Below are positions 20,121-28,610 of a DNA stretch of 39,813 nt, one piece after another. Numbering within the stretch: the stretch's first letter is position 1; each line of letters begins with the position of its first letter. Both the position numbers and the translations under genes were made by a program. The notes under the pieces were generated by a model. The model searched no databases. It saw only the letters and a list, made by a program, of their open reading frames with translations, and was not told the DNA's origin. Source of the stretch: Prochlorococcus sp. AG-459-N19 (GTDB lineage: Bacteria > Cyanobacteriota > Cyanobacteriia > PCC-6307 > Cyanobiaceae); NCBI GenBank assembly GCA_003209375.1, contig QCRF01000007.1:1-39813 (forward strand). Direction: 5' to 3'.

Positions 20121-20845
20121 TTGAAAAGGTTAAAAATGGATATACACTTAACATTTACAAAGACAAGTTAGAGCTATCTACAGCAGTTTTTAAGTTTATT
20201 GAGGGTCACATTATTCATACTTTAAAAAAGAAAGACAGGTTCAAATTTTGTGTAAGTGGAGGTTCAACTCCTAAATCTGTCTATAAGCTTTTATCAAACA
20301 GTGATCTTAGATGGGATATGGTTGATGTTTTTTTAGGGGATGAAAGATGTGTTGATCCAAATTCAGAATTGAGTAACTCGTTAATGTTGAAGAATTCATT
20401 GTTAACTAATTTTGGATCTAAAGCTTTTTTTTATGAAATTTTTAAAGATTTAAATGCTGATGATGAAGCTACAAAAAATCAATTTATTTCAAAATTATTT
20501 GAAAAATGCGGATCAAACCCTCCAACTTTTGATTTAACATTGTTAGGTCTTGGAGACGATGGTCATACAGCATCATTATTCCCTTATCAAAAAAATAATA
20601 ATGTAGATGATTTTGTTGTTTTTAATGAAGGCAAAGGTTTAAAAAGAATTTCATTAACTCCAAAGGTTATTTCAGCTTCTTCAAAGATAGTATTTTTAGT
20701 TAGTGGAGCTTCTAAAAGAATTGCTCTTGAGAGGTTATTAGATGAAAAAGAGCCACCAGATAGAACACCATCAAAATTAATAAAATCTATTAATCAAATT
20801 TCAATATTTTGTGATCAGGAATCAGCAAAAGAATTAGAAATTTAG
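20108..20845 (+). CDS. pgl: 6-phosphogluconolactonase
   Basis: Pgl hydrolyses 6-phosphogluconolactone to 6-phosphogluconate in the oxidative pentose phosphate pathway. The 245-residue protein has the NagB/Pgl-type signatures SGGSTPKSVYKLL, FLGDERCVDPNSELSNS and LGLGDDGHTASLFP. Two in-frame ATG codons are close together, at 20108 and 20117. The second forms an ATGA overlap with the gnd stop and may be the true start; the protein would then be 242 residues. Overlap with gnd implies cotranscription and coupled translation. Confidence 0.93.
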   Translation: MDEMIEKVKNGYTLNIYKDKLELSTAVFKFIEGHIIHTLKKKDRFKFCVSGGSTPKSVYKLLSNSDLRWDMVDVFLGDERCVDPNSELSNSLMLKNSLLTNFGSKAFFYEIFKDLNADDEATKNQFISKLFEKCGSNPPTFDLTLLGLGDDGHTASLFPYQKNNNVDDFVVFNEGKGLKRISLTPKVISASSKIVFLVSGASKRIALERLLDEKEPPDRTPSKLIKSINQISIFCDQESAKELEI

Positions 20846-20875
20846 TTAAAGTCTATTAATAATTTAAATTATTTA

Positions 20876-21424
20876 ATGAGTAAGAAAAAATTTTTATTCC
20901 ATAAAAAGGAGTTCGATGGTTGGAAAACATTAAATGATACTGTTATGGGCGGGTCAAGTTCAGCTTTTTGTGAAATTTCAAATTCTGGTTTGATATTAAA
21001 GGGTAATATTGTCGAGAAAGCAGGAGGATTTGTTAGTTGTAGATCGTCTATATATAAACCTTCTTTAAATGTATCTGAGTATTCATCCTTTGAATTAAAT
21101 ATTGATGGACAAGGAAGAACTTTTAAATTTGCTGTCGCTTGTGAAGATGATCTACTAGGACTAACCGAATTTATTCCGGGTGGACTTAGATGGATTAAAT
21201 CATTCCCAACAAAAAAATTCGGAACAACAAATGTTCAAATTCCTTTTAGTGAGTTAAAACCTTCAGTAAGAGCTAATAAAGTACGTTTTCCATTTAAATT
21301 CAAGCCATCAAAAATTAAAAGATTGCAACTACTACACTCTAAGTTCGGTGATGATGGATTACTTAATAATGAGTTTAAACAGGGTTCAATAAAAGTTTTA
21401 ATTAAATCAATAAGTGTTATTTGA
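20876..21424 (+). CDS. CIA30 family protein
   Basis: This 182-residue protein resembles the CIA30 family (complex I intermediate-associated protein 30), a galactose-binding-like beta-sandwich. Visible signatures are WKTLNDTVMGGSS near the N-terminus, GGFVSCRS, the FELNIDGQGRTFKFAV strand pair and a C-terminal IKRLQLL strand. Mitochondrial CIA30 helps assemble complex I; the cyanobacterial role is not established, though assembly of NDH-1 is a reasonable guess. It has no signal peptide or membrane segment. It starts 30 bases after pgl and overlaps the next gene, so it is probably part of the gnd operon. Confidence 0.75.
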   Translation: MSKKKFLFHKKEFDGWKTLNDTVMGGSSSAFCEISNSGLILKGNIVEKAGGFVSCRSSIYKPSLNVSEYSSFELNIDGQGRTFKFAVACEDDLLGLTEFIPGGLRWIKSFPTKKFGTTNVQIPFSELKPSVRANKVRFPFKFKPSKIKRLQLLHSKFGDDGLLNNEFKQGSIKVLIKSISVI

Positions 21425-21800
21425 AAATCCACCTAAAAATATAGATAGCTTAATCGCTAAGTCAGCAGATTTAACAAATAAACCTTTTGTTCATTCTGTA
21501 GTAAAAATAAATGGTGAATACGAATTCGAAGATGAAGATATTGATTTAACAGTTAATATCTTATGTCGAGATAAAGAAGGTAAAAGATTAGAAATTTATG
21601 ATCTTGAATTAGAACTTTTTAAATCAAATAAAGAGTTGGTTTTAGTAATCTCTAAGCTTAATTTCCCTGATGAACCAATATTATGGTGTGGAGTTAAAAC
21701 ATTATGGATGGATAGTAATAATGGGAAAAAATGCAACTCACCAAAATACAGCGCTAGATTGGAAAATTTAGCAAATAGGATAAAAAGTTTTATTGATTAA
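21414..21800 (+). CDS. Conserved hypothetical protein
   Basis: A 128-residue soluble protein of unknown function. It is acidic in the first half, with a beta-rich central part and a short helix at the end. The start is GTG at 21414, overlapping the CIA30 gene by 11 bases; an in-frame TAA at 21411-21413 rules out anything longer. I see no metal-binding or catalytic motif and no signal peptide. Overlap with CIA30 suggests coupled translation as the last gene of a gnd-pgl-CIA30 operon. Its stop lies 21 bases from the ilvD stop on the other strand. Confidence 0.65.
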   Translation: MLFENPPKNIDSLIAKSADLTNKPFVHSVVKINGEYEFEDEDIDLTVNILCRDKEGKRLEIYDLELELFKSNKELVLVISKLNFPDEPILWCGVKTLWMDSNNGKKCNSPKYSARLENLANRIKSFID

Positions 21801-21816
21801 GAAAATAAAATTTGAG

Positions 21817-21832
21817 CTGATTTATAAATCAG
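21817..21832. repeat. 16-base perfect palindrome between convergent genes
   Basis: The bases CTGATTTATAAATCAG form a perfect palindrome that includes the ilvD stop codon. As RNA it could fold into a 6 bp stem with a TATA loop. On the minus strand it is followed within a few bases by T-rich sequence, so it may act as a weak terminator for ilvD. A protein-binding site is another possibility. Confidence 0.45.
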
Positions 21833-23495
21833 TAACAGCCCCTAAACTTGATGTGCTTACGATTCTCGAATATTTTGAAAGAATTCCTCTTTTGTATTTT
21901 TGAATAGGTTTTACCCAATCTTTTTTTCTTTTTTCTAATTCTTCATCAGATAAATCAACTTCAATTAGTTGTTTTACAGCATCTACTGTAATTAAATCAC
22001 CTTGTTTTATTAGAGCAATATTTCCTCCTACAGCAGCCTCTGGAGCTATGTGACCCACAACAAGACCATAGGTACCTCCGCTAAATCTGCCATCGGTAAT
22101 TAAAGCCACCTTCTCTCCTAGCCCTTGACCAACAATCGCAGATGTTGGAGCTAACATTTCTCTCATGCCTGGACCTCCTACAGGACCTTCGTTTCTAATA
22201 ACAACAACATCACCAGCTTTGATATCGTTATTCAATATCGATTTTAAACAATCCTCTTCACTTTCAAAAATCTTTGCGGGACCTGTTAATACAGGGTTTT
22301 TTACTCCGCTAATTTTGGCTACAGAACCTTCGCTAGCTAAGTTACCTTTTAATATCGCTAGGTGTCCTTTTTTGTAAAGAGGGTCATCTATGTCTCTTAT
22401 GACATTTTGATTTGTTGGAGGCTTATCTGGAATATTCTGTAAGTATTCTGAGATAGTTTTGCCTTCAATGTTTTTGCAATCGCCATGAATTAATCCTGCA
22501 TTCAAAAGTATTTTCATTACTTGTGGAATCCCACCTGCCTTATGAAGATCCACCGTCACATATTTACCACTTGGTTTAAGGTCACAAATAACGGGTACGT
22601 TTTGTCTGATTCTCTCAAAATCATTAATGTTGATATCTATTCCTGCAGTATTCGCAATAGCTAAGATGTGCAATACCGCATTTGTTGATCCGCCAATTGC
22701 CATAATTACTGATATTGCATTTTCAAATGCTTTCTTTGTCATTAGTTCTAGAGGTCTTATATCTTTTTCTATTGCAGAGACTAATATCTCAGCACTTTTA
22801 TCTGCACTTAGTTCTTTTTCAAGATCTTCAGCAGCCATAGTAGAACTGTGAGGAAGACTTAACCCTAATACTTCAATAACCGCAGACATTGTATTAGCTG
22901 TAAACATTCCTCCACAGCTACCAGCACCAGGAATACAATTTTTCTCAACCTGGATTAGCCTTTCTTCATTAATTTTGCCTGATGTTAATTGTCCAACAGC
23001 TTCAAATGCACTAACAACAGTGAGATCTTCTCCATGCAATTTCCCAGGCTTTATTGTCCCTCCATAAATGAAAATTGAGGGAATATTCATTCTTGCAATC
23101 GCAATCATGGCACCCGGCATATTTTTATCACATCCACCTATAGCAAGTACTCCATCCATACTCTGAGCATTGCATGCTGTTTCAATTGAATCAGCAATAA
23201 CTTCTCTTGAAACTAGGGAATATTTCATGCCCTCTGTTCCCATAGAAATCCCATCACTTACTGTTATAGTCCCAAACATCTGGGGCATCCCACCTGATCT
23301 TTTTATAGACTCTTCAGCTTTTAGAGCTAACTTATTTAAACCCATATTGCATGGTGTTATAGTGCTGTATCCATTTGCAACTCCAATAATAGGTTTATTA
23401 AAATCTTCATCATTAAATCCAACAGCTCTTAACATCGATCTGTTAGGGGATCTTTGCACACCTTGGGTTATTGCAGATGATCTGAGTTTATTCAT
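21822..23495 (-). CDS. ilvD: Dihydroxy-acid dehydratase
   Basis: IlvD dehydrates the dihydroxy acids of the isoleucine, valine and leucine pathways to 2-keto acids, using an Fe-S cluster. The 557 residues carry the three cluster cysteines C49 ([10 protein letters not shown]), C122 (GGCDKNMPG) and C194 ([13 protein letters not shown]). The C-terminal [19 protein letters not shown] motif is also present. This pattern fits the [2Fe-2S] type found in photosynthetic organisms. The start is ATG. A small membrane-protein gene lies 25 bases upstream on the same strand. Confidence 0.96.
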   Translation of the reverse strand: MNKLRSSAITQGVQRSPNRSMLRAVGFNDEDFNKPIIGVANGYSTITPCNMGLNKLALKAEESIKRSGGMPQMFGTITVSDGISMGTEGMKYSLVSREVIADSIETACNAQSMDGVLAIGGCDKNMPGAMIAIARMNIPSIFIYGGTIKPGKLHGEDLTVVSAFEAVGQLTSGKINEERLIQVEKNCIPGAGSCGGMFTANTMSAVIEVLGLSLPHSSTMAAEDLEKELSADKSAEILVSAIEKDIRPLELMTKKAFENAISVIMAIGGSTNAVLHILAIANTAGIDININDFERIRQNVPVICDLKPSGKYVTVDLHKAGGIPQVMKILLNAGLIHGDCKNIEGKTISEYLQNIPDKPPTNQNVIRDIDDPLYKKGHLAILKGNLASEGSVAKISGVKNPVLTGPAKIFESEEDCLKSILNNDIKAGDVVVIRNEGPVGGPGMREMLAPTSAIVGQGLGEKVALITDGRFSGGTYGLVVGHIAPEAAVGGNIALIKQGDLITVDAVKQLIEVDLSDEELEKRKKDWVKPIQKYKRGILSKYSRIVSTSSLGAVTDL

Positions 23496-23520
23496 ATTAT
23501 TTGAGAACCTTCTTTTTATT

Positions 23521-23811
23521 CTATTGCCCTAACTCTTCAAGTTGCTTCCTCACATCAGCAATTGCAGAATTAAGTTGCTCTACTTTCTTCTCAAGATTCT
23601 CTCCTTCAACTTCATTTATATTTTCATTTGAATCGATCGCTTCTGAGCCGTCTTGAATTCTGGAGGAATACATCATTGCTTTTTGTTTTTTTTCCTCCTT
23701 TCTTTTGTCTGCTTCGGATATTAACCACCAAGCAAGACCTGCCGCTCCAATAAAAGCACCGCTTATTAATGATAAAAGATTATTTGAAGACGAATCTCTG
23801 TATTCAGACAT
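23521..23811 (-). CDS. Small single-pass membrane protein with coiled coil
   Basis: This 96-residue protein has one predicted membrane segment at about residues 14-32 (the [17 protein letters not shown] region). A very basic lysine-rich stretch follows directly. The C-terminal heptad-like helix is rich in Glu, Leu and Lys (about 70-94) and looks like a coiled coil. The positive-inside rule puts the coiled coil in the cytoplasm. I do not recognise a family. It lies between the upp-like gene (29 bases away) and ilvD (25 bases away) on the same strand and may be cotranscribed with both. Confidence 0.65.
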   Translation of the reverse strand: MSEYRDSSSNNLLSLISGAFIGAAGLAWWLISEADKRKEEKKQKAMMYSSRIQDGSEAIDSNENINEVEGENLEKKVEQLNSAIADVRKQLEELGQ

Positions 23812-23840
23812 TGGTAAAATATTTACTCCTATATTCTATA

Positions 23841-24458
23841 TTAGTTCTTATCTTGAAATATAGTACTTAAACGCGATAGAGGATTCCCAATACCCGGTAC
23901 TAATAATTGTGTTTTTTCGTCTTCCTCATCTATGCAAGAAGTGTAAATTACCTGATTAGGGAGTAATTTCGCAATTTCATTTAGCCCTTTATTTGAGCAA
24001 ATAGCAGTTATTAAAAGAATCCTATTTGAATCAACACCTAATTCCTTTAATTTAATTAAAGTTTCTAATGTTGCTGATTTTGTTGTTATTTGTTCTGAAT
24101 AAAATATAACTCCTTCATTTGATTCAATAGTTTTAGGAAGTTCTCCCAGTGAGAGGGTTGAATTAGGAATTACTTCTTTAGATCCAAACCAAAGAGATAA
24201 CCCTTCGGGCAACATTGCGAGCACTTTTATTGGATAATCATTATTAATAAATAATCCATCTGCCTCTCCATTATCAGTATTTACTATTTCTTTTTTATAT
24301 GGCAGCCAATTACGTAATGCTTCATATGTAAGCCATTTCCCTAATTGCTCATATCCTGTTGAGTACAAAATATTTGGAGTATTTTTTTCTCGCAATATTG
24401 AAAGCCAATGTTTTATTAATGGATGAGGAGGAACAATAACCTTTAGTGACATTGACAT
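23841..24458 (-). CDS. upp: Uracil phosphoribosyltransferase-like protein with degenerate PRPP site
   Basis: The first 50 residues match the uracil phosphoribosyltransferase family (HPLIKHWLSILREKNTP, then a YEQLGKWLTYEAL segment). The C-terminus keeps a VPGIG loop like the uracil-binding PGLGD region. The middle is unusual. The family's RAGLGM segment reads PEGLSLW (84-90), the stretch after it is short, and the PRPP-binding DPMLATGGS loop reads SEQITTKSA (121-129). The acidic pair and glycines that bind PRPP are missing, so normal salvage activity is doubtful. It may be regulatory or bind another ligand. The start ATG follows an AAAGG-type ribosome binding site and is divergent from the pentapeptide gene. 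Confidence 0.75.
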   Translation of the reverse strand: MSMSLKVIVPPHPLIKHWLSILREKNTPNILYSTGYEQLGKWLTYEALRNWLPYKKEIVNTDNGEADGLFINNDYPIKVLAMLPEGLSLWFGSKEVIPNSTLSLGELPKTIESNEGVIFYSEQITTKSATLETLIKLKELGVDSNRILLITAICSNKGLNEIAKLLPNQVIYTSCIDEEDEKTQLLVPGIGNPLSRLSTIFQDKN

Positions 24459-24521
24459 ATATTTTCCTTTAAGATACTCTTACAAACTTTAAATACTTAA
24501 GTTCTAAAATACAGTCTTATT

Positions 24522-25034
24522 ATGATTAAATCAATTGTTTTCCCCTCACTAAAGAATGCATTAATTACTTTGTTATTCGTTGGGATTTTATTTTTTAATT
24601 CTGTAAATTCTGCATGGGCTAAAAGACCACCTGAGATTAGAAACCAGCAAGACCTTAATTTAGAGCCAGATATGCATGGTCAAGACTTAAGCGGTAACGA
24701 ATACGTTAAGTTTGATTTGAATGGGTTTAATTTCAGTGAAAGTAATTTAGAAGGGGCAGTGTTCAATAATAGTAAATTGCAAAACTCAAAGTTTACTGGG
24801 GCAAATTTAAGAGATGCACTAGCTTATGCAACAGACTTTACAGATGCTGATCTTTCGGATGTTAATTTTACTAATGCCTTATTAATGGAGAGTAATTTTG
24901 AAGGTGCAAAAATAGATGGTGCAGATTTTACTGATGCTGTTCTTAGTCGTACACAACAAAAACAATTATGTGCGATTGCTAATGGCACAAATAGTTCTAC
25001 AGGAGAGAGTACAGAATATAGCTTGGGTTGTTAA
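24522..25034 (+). CDS. Secreted pentapeptide-repeat protein, probably thylakoid lumenal
   Basis: The N-terminus has a typical Sec signal: positive start, hydrophobic core and an AWA cleavage site near residue 33. Residues of about 55-142 form pentapeptide repeats of the A(D/N)LXX type (for example ANLRD, ADLSD, ADFTD), which fold as a right-handed quadrilateral beta-helix. The C-terminal tail contains exactly two cysteines, C150 and C170, the latter being the last residue, suggesting a disulfide in the lumen or periplasm. Lumenal pentapeptide proteins of this size occur in cyanobacteria and chloroplasts without a defined role. cobW-like follows after 9 bases on the same strand. Confidence 0.85.
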   Translation: MIKSIVFPSLKNALITLLFVGILFFNSVNSAWAKRPPEIRNQQDLNLEPDMHGQDLSGNEYVKFDLNGFNFSESNLEGAVFNNSKLQNSKFTGANLRDALAYATDFTDADLSDVNFTNALLMESNFEGAKIDGADFTDAVLSRTQQKQLCAIANGTNSSTGESTEYSLGC

Positions 25035-25043
25035 TCGTCAAAG

Positions 25044-26108
25044 ATGAAAAAAAAAATTCCAGTTATTGTTATTTCGGGATTTCTTGGTTCAGGTAAAACA
25101 ACTTTTCTAAGATATCTATTGAAAGAAAGTAATAAAAAATTTGGTTTAATAATTAATGAATTTGGTGATGTTGGAATTGACGGTGATTTGATTAAAAGTT
25201 GTGATAAATGTGATGAATATGAAGACGACTGCGTTATCGAATTAAACAATGGATGTTTATGTTGTACTGTTCAAGATGATTTTGTTCCATCAATAAAAGC
25301 TCTCCTAGAATTTAATCCTACTATCGAATCAATAATTATCGAAACAAGTGGCTTGGCACTACCAATTCCCTTAATTCAAGCACTTAACTGGCCTGAGATT
25401 AGGTCTTCCATCTATCTTGATATAGTTGTTGGTATCGTTAATGGAGAATCAATGCTTAGTGGTTCACCAATTAATGATTTAAATAAAATAACAAAACAAT
25501 ATATTGATACAGATAGAATTGATCACAACGCCTCTATTGAAGAACTTTTTGAGGAACAACTAGAAGTCTCTGATATCGTTTTAATCTCTAGATCAGATGT
25601 CTTAAATGATTATCAGTTTGATGTTGTAAAAAATAAAATCCAGGGAAGTATAAACTCATCTACACCAGTCCTTAAATCCAAGAATGGCAAAATTGATTTA
25701 AGTTATATATTTGATTTTAATTTTAAAAAAGAGACCTATAAAGAATTTTTAACTGAAGAACATGACCATAATCATATAGAGCTTGTATCAGATTCAATTA
25801 AATCAAATTATTTCCTTGAAAAAAATGACTTTGAAAAAGAGATGGCAAAAATCTTGGATGAATTAAATATTCTTCGAATAAAAGGACGTATTTGGATACC
25901 AAATAAATCATTGCCTTTACAAATACAAATTGTTGGAAAGAAAATTAATACTTGGTTTGAAGAAGCTCCAGGCAATTGTTGGAGACCAAATGATAATGCT
26001 GGGCTTGAATTAGTAATAATCTCCTTTGATGAAAAATCTATAAAAACTTTCAATAGAAAAATTAAAGAGAAATTTAACATTTTAAGTGAACCAAAAACAG
26101 CAATTTGA
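25044..26108 (+). CDS. cobW: CobW/COG0523 family GTP-binding metallochaperone
   Basis: This G3E-family P-loop GTPase is proposed to deliver metal ions, such as zinc or the cobalt of cobalamin, to target enzymes. The 354 residues have Walker A GFLGSGKTT (12-20) and the family metal motif CLCC (C71, C73, C74). Additional cysteines are C53, C56 and C63, and a HDHNH cluster lies before the CobW C-terminal domain. The cysteine pairs ahead of the CxCC motif and the His cluster point to metal handling. Whether it serves cobalamin synthesis or zinc homeostasis cannot be told from sequence. It begins 9 bases after the pentapeptide gene. Its stop codon lies inside the -35 box of the next gene. Confidence 0.85.
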   Translation: MKKKIPVIVISGFLGSGKTTFLRYLLKESNKKFGLIINEFGDVGIDGDLIKSCDKCDEYEDDCVIELNNGCLCCTVQDDFVPSIKALLEFNPTIESIIIETSGLALPIPLIQALNWPEIRSSIYLDIVVGIVNGESMLSGSPINDLNKITKQYIDTDRIDHNASIEELFEEQLEVSDIVLISRSDVLNDYQFDVVKNKIQGSINSSTPVLKSKNGKIDLSYIFDFNFKKETYKEFLTEEHDHNHIELVSDSIKSNYFLEKNDFEKEMAKILDELNILRIKGRIWIPNKSLPLQIQIVGKKINTWFEEAPGNCWRPNDNAGLELVIISFDEKSIKTFNRKIKEKFNILSEPKTAI

Positions 26109-26133
26109 CATTATAGTTAGCTGCCGGGATACT
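26105..26133 (+). promoter_or_regulatory. Sigma70-type promoter for the 54-residue zinc-finger gene
   Basis: A perfect -35 TTGACA lies at 26105-26110. It is followed by an exact 17-base spacer and a -10 GATACT at 26128-26133 (four of six matches). The predicted start of transcription is near 26140, only about 14 bases before the ATG at 26154. The stop codon of the cobW-like gene is embedded in the -35 box. A full -35 consensus is rare in this AT-rich genome type. Confidence 0.55.
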
Positions 26134-26153
26134 AAAGCTGTAGAAAGCCTAAG

Positions 26154-26318
26154 ATGAAAAATCCAAAAATTGTATTAAAAAAAATAATCTCTGACGAAGT
26201 TACATCAATTGATAAAATAAAATGTTCAAAATGCGGTGGGGCAGGAAACTTTAAAACTCAAGAAAATTCAAGAAGAACTTGCTTAGTTTGTTTTGGTAGA
26301 GGCTACATTAACATCTAA
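26154..26318 (+). CDS. 54-residue DnaJ-type zinc-finger protein
   Basis: This small ORF runs from ATG to TAA. It encodes 54 residues with two CxxCxGxG-like knuckles: C24-S-K-C27-G-G-A-G and C43-L-V-C46-F-G-R-G. This is the pattern of the cysteine-rich zinc domain of DnaJ and of small plant and cyanobacterial DnaJ-like zinc-finger chaperones. The first 20 residues are basic and hydrophobic, with no signal peptide. A well-placed promoter directly upstream and a compact zinc motif make this a real gene rather than chance. The partner is unknown; such proteins often help assemble membrane or photosynthetic complexes. purS starts 97 bases downstream. Confidence 0.82.
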   Translation: MKNPKIVLKKIISDEVTSIDKIKCSKCGGAGNFKTQENSRRTCLVCFGRGYINI

Positions 26319-26415
26319 TAACTCAGAGAACCTTATGGTAAAAATATTTGTTTATTAATCAATAGTTCTTTTTATTAGAATTTAAACTAATCTTCTAGTA
26401 GAAATTAATTTTTAA

Positions 26416-26670
26416 TTGGACCAATTTGCTGTAAAAGTTTTTGTAAGACTAAGACCCTCAGTTTTAGATCCAGCAGGGGAAGCTACCAAATCTGCCTCTA
26501 TAAAACTTGGAGCCGAGGGAATAAAATCATTACGTATAGGAAAAATGATTGAGGTAAAAATAGAAGGTAATGGTGAAAACGAGGTAAGAGAAAAAATTAA
26601 TTTATTGTGTGATAGGTTATTTGCAAATACTGTTATTGAAGATTATGAGTATTCACTAGAAAAATTATAA
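26416..26670 (+). CDS. purS: Phosphoribosylformylglycinamidine synthase subunit PurS
   Basis: PurS is the small subunit that links PurL and PurQ in the FGAM synthetase complex of purine synthesis, helping ammonia pass from PurQ to PurL. The 84 residues show the family pattern [16 protein letters not shown] and [17 protein letters not shown]. The start is TTG at 26416; a TAA at 26413-26415 directly before it excludes a longer form, and the next Met is far into the fold. purQ follows with one base between the genes, so the two are translationally coupled. purL is not in this window. Confidence 0.93.
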   Translation: MDQFAVKVFVRLRPSVLDPAGEATKSASIKLGAEGIKSLRIGKMIEVKIEGNGENEVREKINLLCDRLFANTVIEDYEYSLEKL

Positions 26671-26671
26671 G

Positions 26672-27337
26672 ATGGATAATTTTACTGTAGGAGTTGTTGT
26701 TTTTCCTGGTTCTAATTGTGATCGTGATGTTTCATGGGCATTGGAAGGTTGTTTAGACATAAGAACAAAATACTTGTGGCATGAGTCTTCAGATTTAAGC
26801 GATGTAGATGCAATAGTTTTACCAGGAGGATTTAGCTATGGTGATTATTTAAGATGCGGCGCAATTGCAAGATTCTCTCCATTAATAAATGCCTTGGATG
26901 AGTTTGTCAAAAGCGGAAAAAGAGTTTTAGGAATTTGTAATGGGTTTCAAATTTTGACAGAATCAGGCTTTTTGCCTGGTGCCCTTACTGCAAATAAAAA
27001 TCTTAATTTCATCTGTGACGATGTTGAACTTGATATCATTTCTTCAAAAGGAGGTTGGTTTAATAATGGAGGTGAAAAAAAAATTATTAAGTTGCCCATA
27101 GCGCATGGGGAAGGGAGATATTATTGTGATTCTGATACTTTAAAAAAACTTGTAGATAATGAATTGATCGCTTTGAGATATAAAAATAATCCTAATGGAT
27201 CCTCATTCGATATTGCAGGCATAACTAATGAGAAGGGAAATGTTCTAGGTTTAATGCCTCATCCAGAGCGTGCATGTGACGAGACAATTGGTGGGACTGA
27301 TGGTTTATTTACATTAAAATCATTAATATTGAAATAA
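26672..27337 (+). CDS. purQ: Phosphoribosylformylglycinamidine synthase subunit PurQ
   Basis: PurQ is the class I glutaminase that supplies ammonia to PurL for conversion of FGAR to FGAM. The 221 residues contain [17 protein letters not shown], the nucleophile C89 in GICNGFQIL, and the rest of the triad, H197 and E199, in MPHPERACD. The start is ATG, one base after purS. A strong bidirectional terminator begins at the base after the stop codon. Confidence 0.96.
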   Translation: MDNFTVGVVVFPGSNCDRDVSWALEGCLDIRTKYLWHESSDLSDVDAIVLPGGFSYGDYLRCGAIARFSPLINALDEFVKSGKRVLGICNGFQILTESGFLPGALTANKNLNFICDDVELDIISSKGGWFNNGGEKKIIKLPIAHGEGRYYCDSDTLKKLVDNELIALRYKNNPNGSSFDIAGITNEKGNVLGLMPHPERACDETIGGTDGLFTLKSLILK

Positions 27338-27371
27338 AAAAAAGACCTCCCAATTTCGGAGGTCTTTTTTT
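27338..27371. terminator. Bidirectional rho-independent terminator between purQ and fbaA
   Basis: The left arm AAAAAAGACCTCC (27338-27350) and the right arm GGAGGTCTTTTTT (27358-27370) are perfect complements of 13 bases around a 7-base CAATTTC loop. The GC core has five G:C pairs, with T-runs on both sides. It therefore can end both the purS-purQ transcript and the convergent fbaA transcript. It is the clearest terminator in the window. Confidence 0.93.
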
Positions 27372-27389
27372 ATTTAATTTGGGAAAAAA

Positions 27390-28463
27390 TTAAACAGTAG
27401 CTTTTACTTTTGGATCTAAATCACCTTTAGCGTAAAGATCAGCAAAGTAATTGGTGCTATTTTGCTTGATCTTACTTGCTTGACCTTCGCACCAGAACTG
27501 CTTGTATCTATCAAGACAAACTTGCTTCATGTACTTTCTAGCAGGTTTGTTGAAATGTCTTGGGTCAAAGTTTGCCTTGTCAGCAAATGCTGCCTCTCTA
27601 ACCGCGGCAGTGAATGCAAGCCTGTTATCGGTATCAATGTTGACTTTCCTAACTCCATTTCTTATTCCCTCTTGAATCTCTTCAACAGGAACACCATATG
27701 TTTGAGGAATTTCACCACCATATTTGTTAATGATATCCAACCATTCCTGAGGCACTGAACTTGATCCGTGCATTACAAGATGTGTATTTGGAAGTGCTTT
27801 ATGGATCTCAGCAATTCTGCTTATTGCAAGAACTTCTCCTGTTGGCTTCCTTGTGAATTTATATGCACCATGACTTGTACCTATAGCAATTGCTAATGCA
27901 TCTACTTTCGTTTTGGCAACAAAATCTGCCGCTTCTTCAGGATCAGTCAAAAGCATATCTGTAGAAAGTTCACCTTCAAATCCATGACCATCTTCTGCCT
28001 CACCTTTTCCTGTTTCTAATGAACCTAAGCAACCTAATTCTCCTTCAACACTAACTCCAACTGAATGAGCAAAATCTACTACTTTTTTAGTAACTGCAAC
28101 ATTATATTCGTAACTAGCGGGTGTCTTTGCATCTGCCTCTAGAGAACCATCCATCATTACTGATGTGAAACCATTTATTGCTGCTGAATAACAAGTTGAT
28201 GGCTCATTACCATGGTCTTGGTGCATTACTACTGGAATATTAGGATATGTTTCTGTAGCAGCTAGGATTAGATGACGTAGGAAAATTTCTCCTGCATAAT
28301 TTCTTGCCCCTCTTGAAGCTTGGAGGATTACAGGACTATCAGTTTCATATGCTGCTTCCATAATTGCTTGAACTTGCTCAAGGTTATTAACATTGAAAGC
28401 TGGAATACCGTATCCATTCTCAGCAGCGTGATCTAAAAGTAGTCTTAGTGGAACGAGGGCCAT
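27390..28463 (-). CDS. fbaA: Class II fructose-bisphosphate aldolase
   Basis: This metal-dependent aldolase interconverts fructose 1,6-bisphosphate with dihydroxyacetone phosphate and glyceraldehyde 3-phosphate. In the Calvin cycle it also forms sedoheptulose 1,7-bisphosphate. The 357 residues have the zinc site HQDHG (H81, D83, H84), [22 protein letters not shown] and VMHGSSSVP, the pattern of Calvin-cycle class II enzymes. The start is ATG. An unrelated class I aldolase lies upstream on the same strand across a 147-base gap. The shared bidirectional terminator ends this transcript. Confidence 0.96.
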   Translation of the reverse strand: MALVPLRLLLDHAAENGYGIPAFNVNNLEQVQAIMEAAYETDSPVILQASRGARNYAGEIFLRHLILAATETYPNIPVVMHQDHGNEPSTCYSAAINGFTSVMMDGSLEADAKTPASYEYNVAVTKKVVDFAHSVGVSVEGELGCLGSLETGKGEAEDGHGFEGELSTDMLLTDPEEAADFVAKTKVDALAIAIGTSHGAYKFTRKPTGEVLAISRIAEIHKALPNTHLVMHGSSSVPQEWLDIINKYGGEIPQTYGVPVEEIQEGIRNGVRKVNIDTDNRLAFTAAVREAAFADKANFDPRHFNKPARKYMKQVCLDRYKQFWCEGQASKIKQNSTNYFADLYAKGDLDPKVKATV

Positions 28464-28511
28464 AATTAAAATAAGTTAAATGCTATATAAAGCATATGTT
28501 TCCGCGAGTTT

Positions 28512-28517
28512 AGTATA
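28512..28517 (-). promoter_or_regulatory. Candidate -10 element for fbaA
   Basis: On the minus strand this reads TATACT, five of six matches to TATAAT, about 49 bases before the fbaA ATG. The presumed leader contains a short inverted repeat, ATGCT at 28480-28484 and AGCAT at 28491-28495. No good -35 is found at 17 bases; a GTGACA is present but only 13 bases away. It suggests fbaA can be transcribed apart from the upstream class I aldolase. Confidence 0.35.
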
Positions 28518-28610
28518 AAGAGGTATCAAATGTCACGTCATTAGATATACAAAATACTAAATTAAAGAAACTAATTTTATGACCCAGAGTATATTTTTAG
28601 GATTTTTTAG

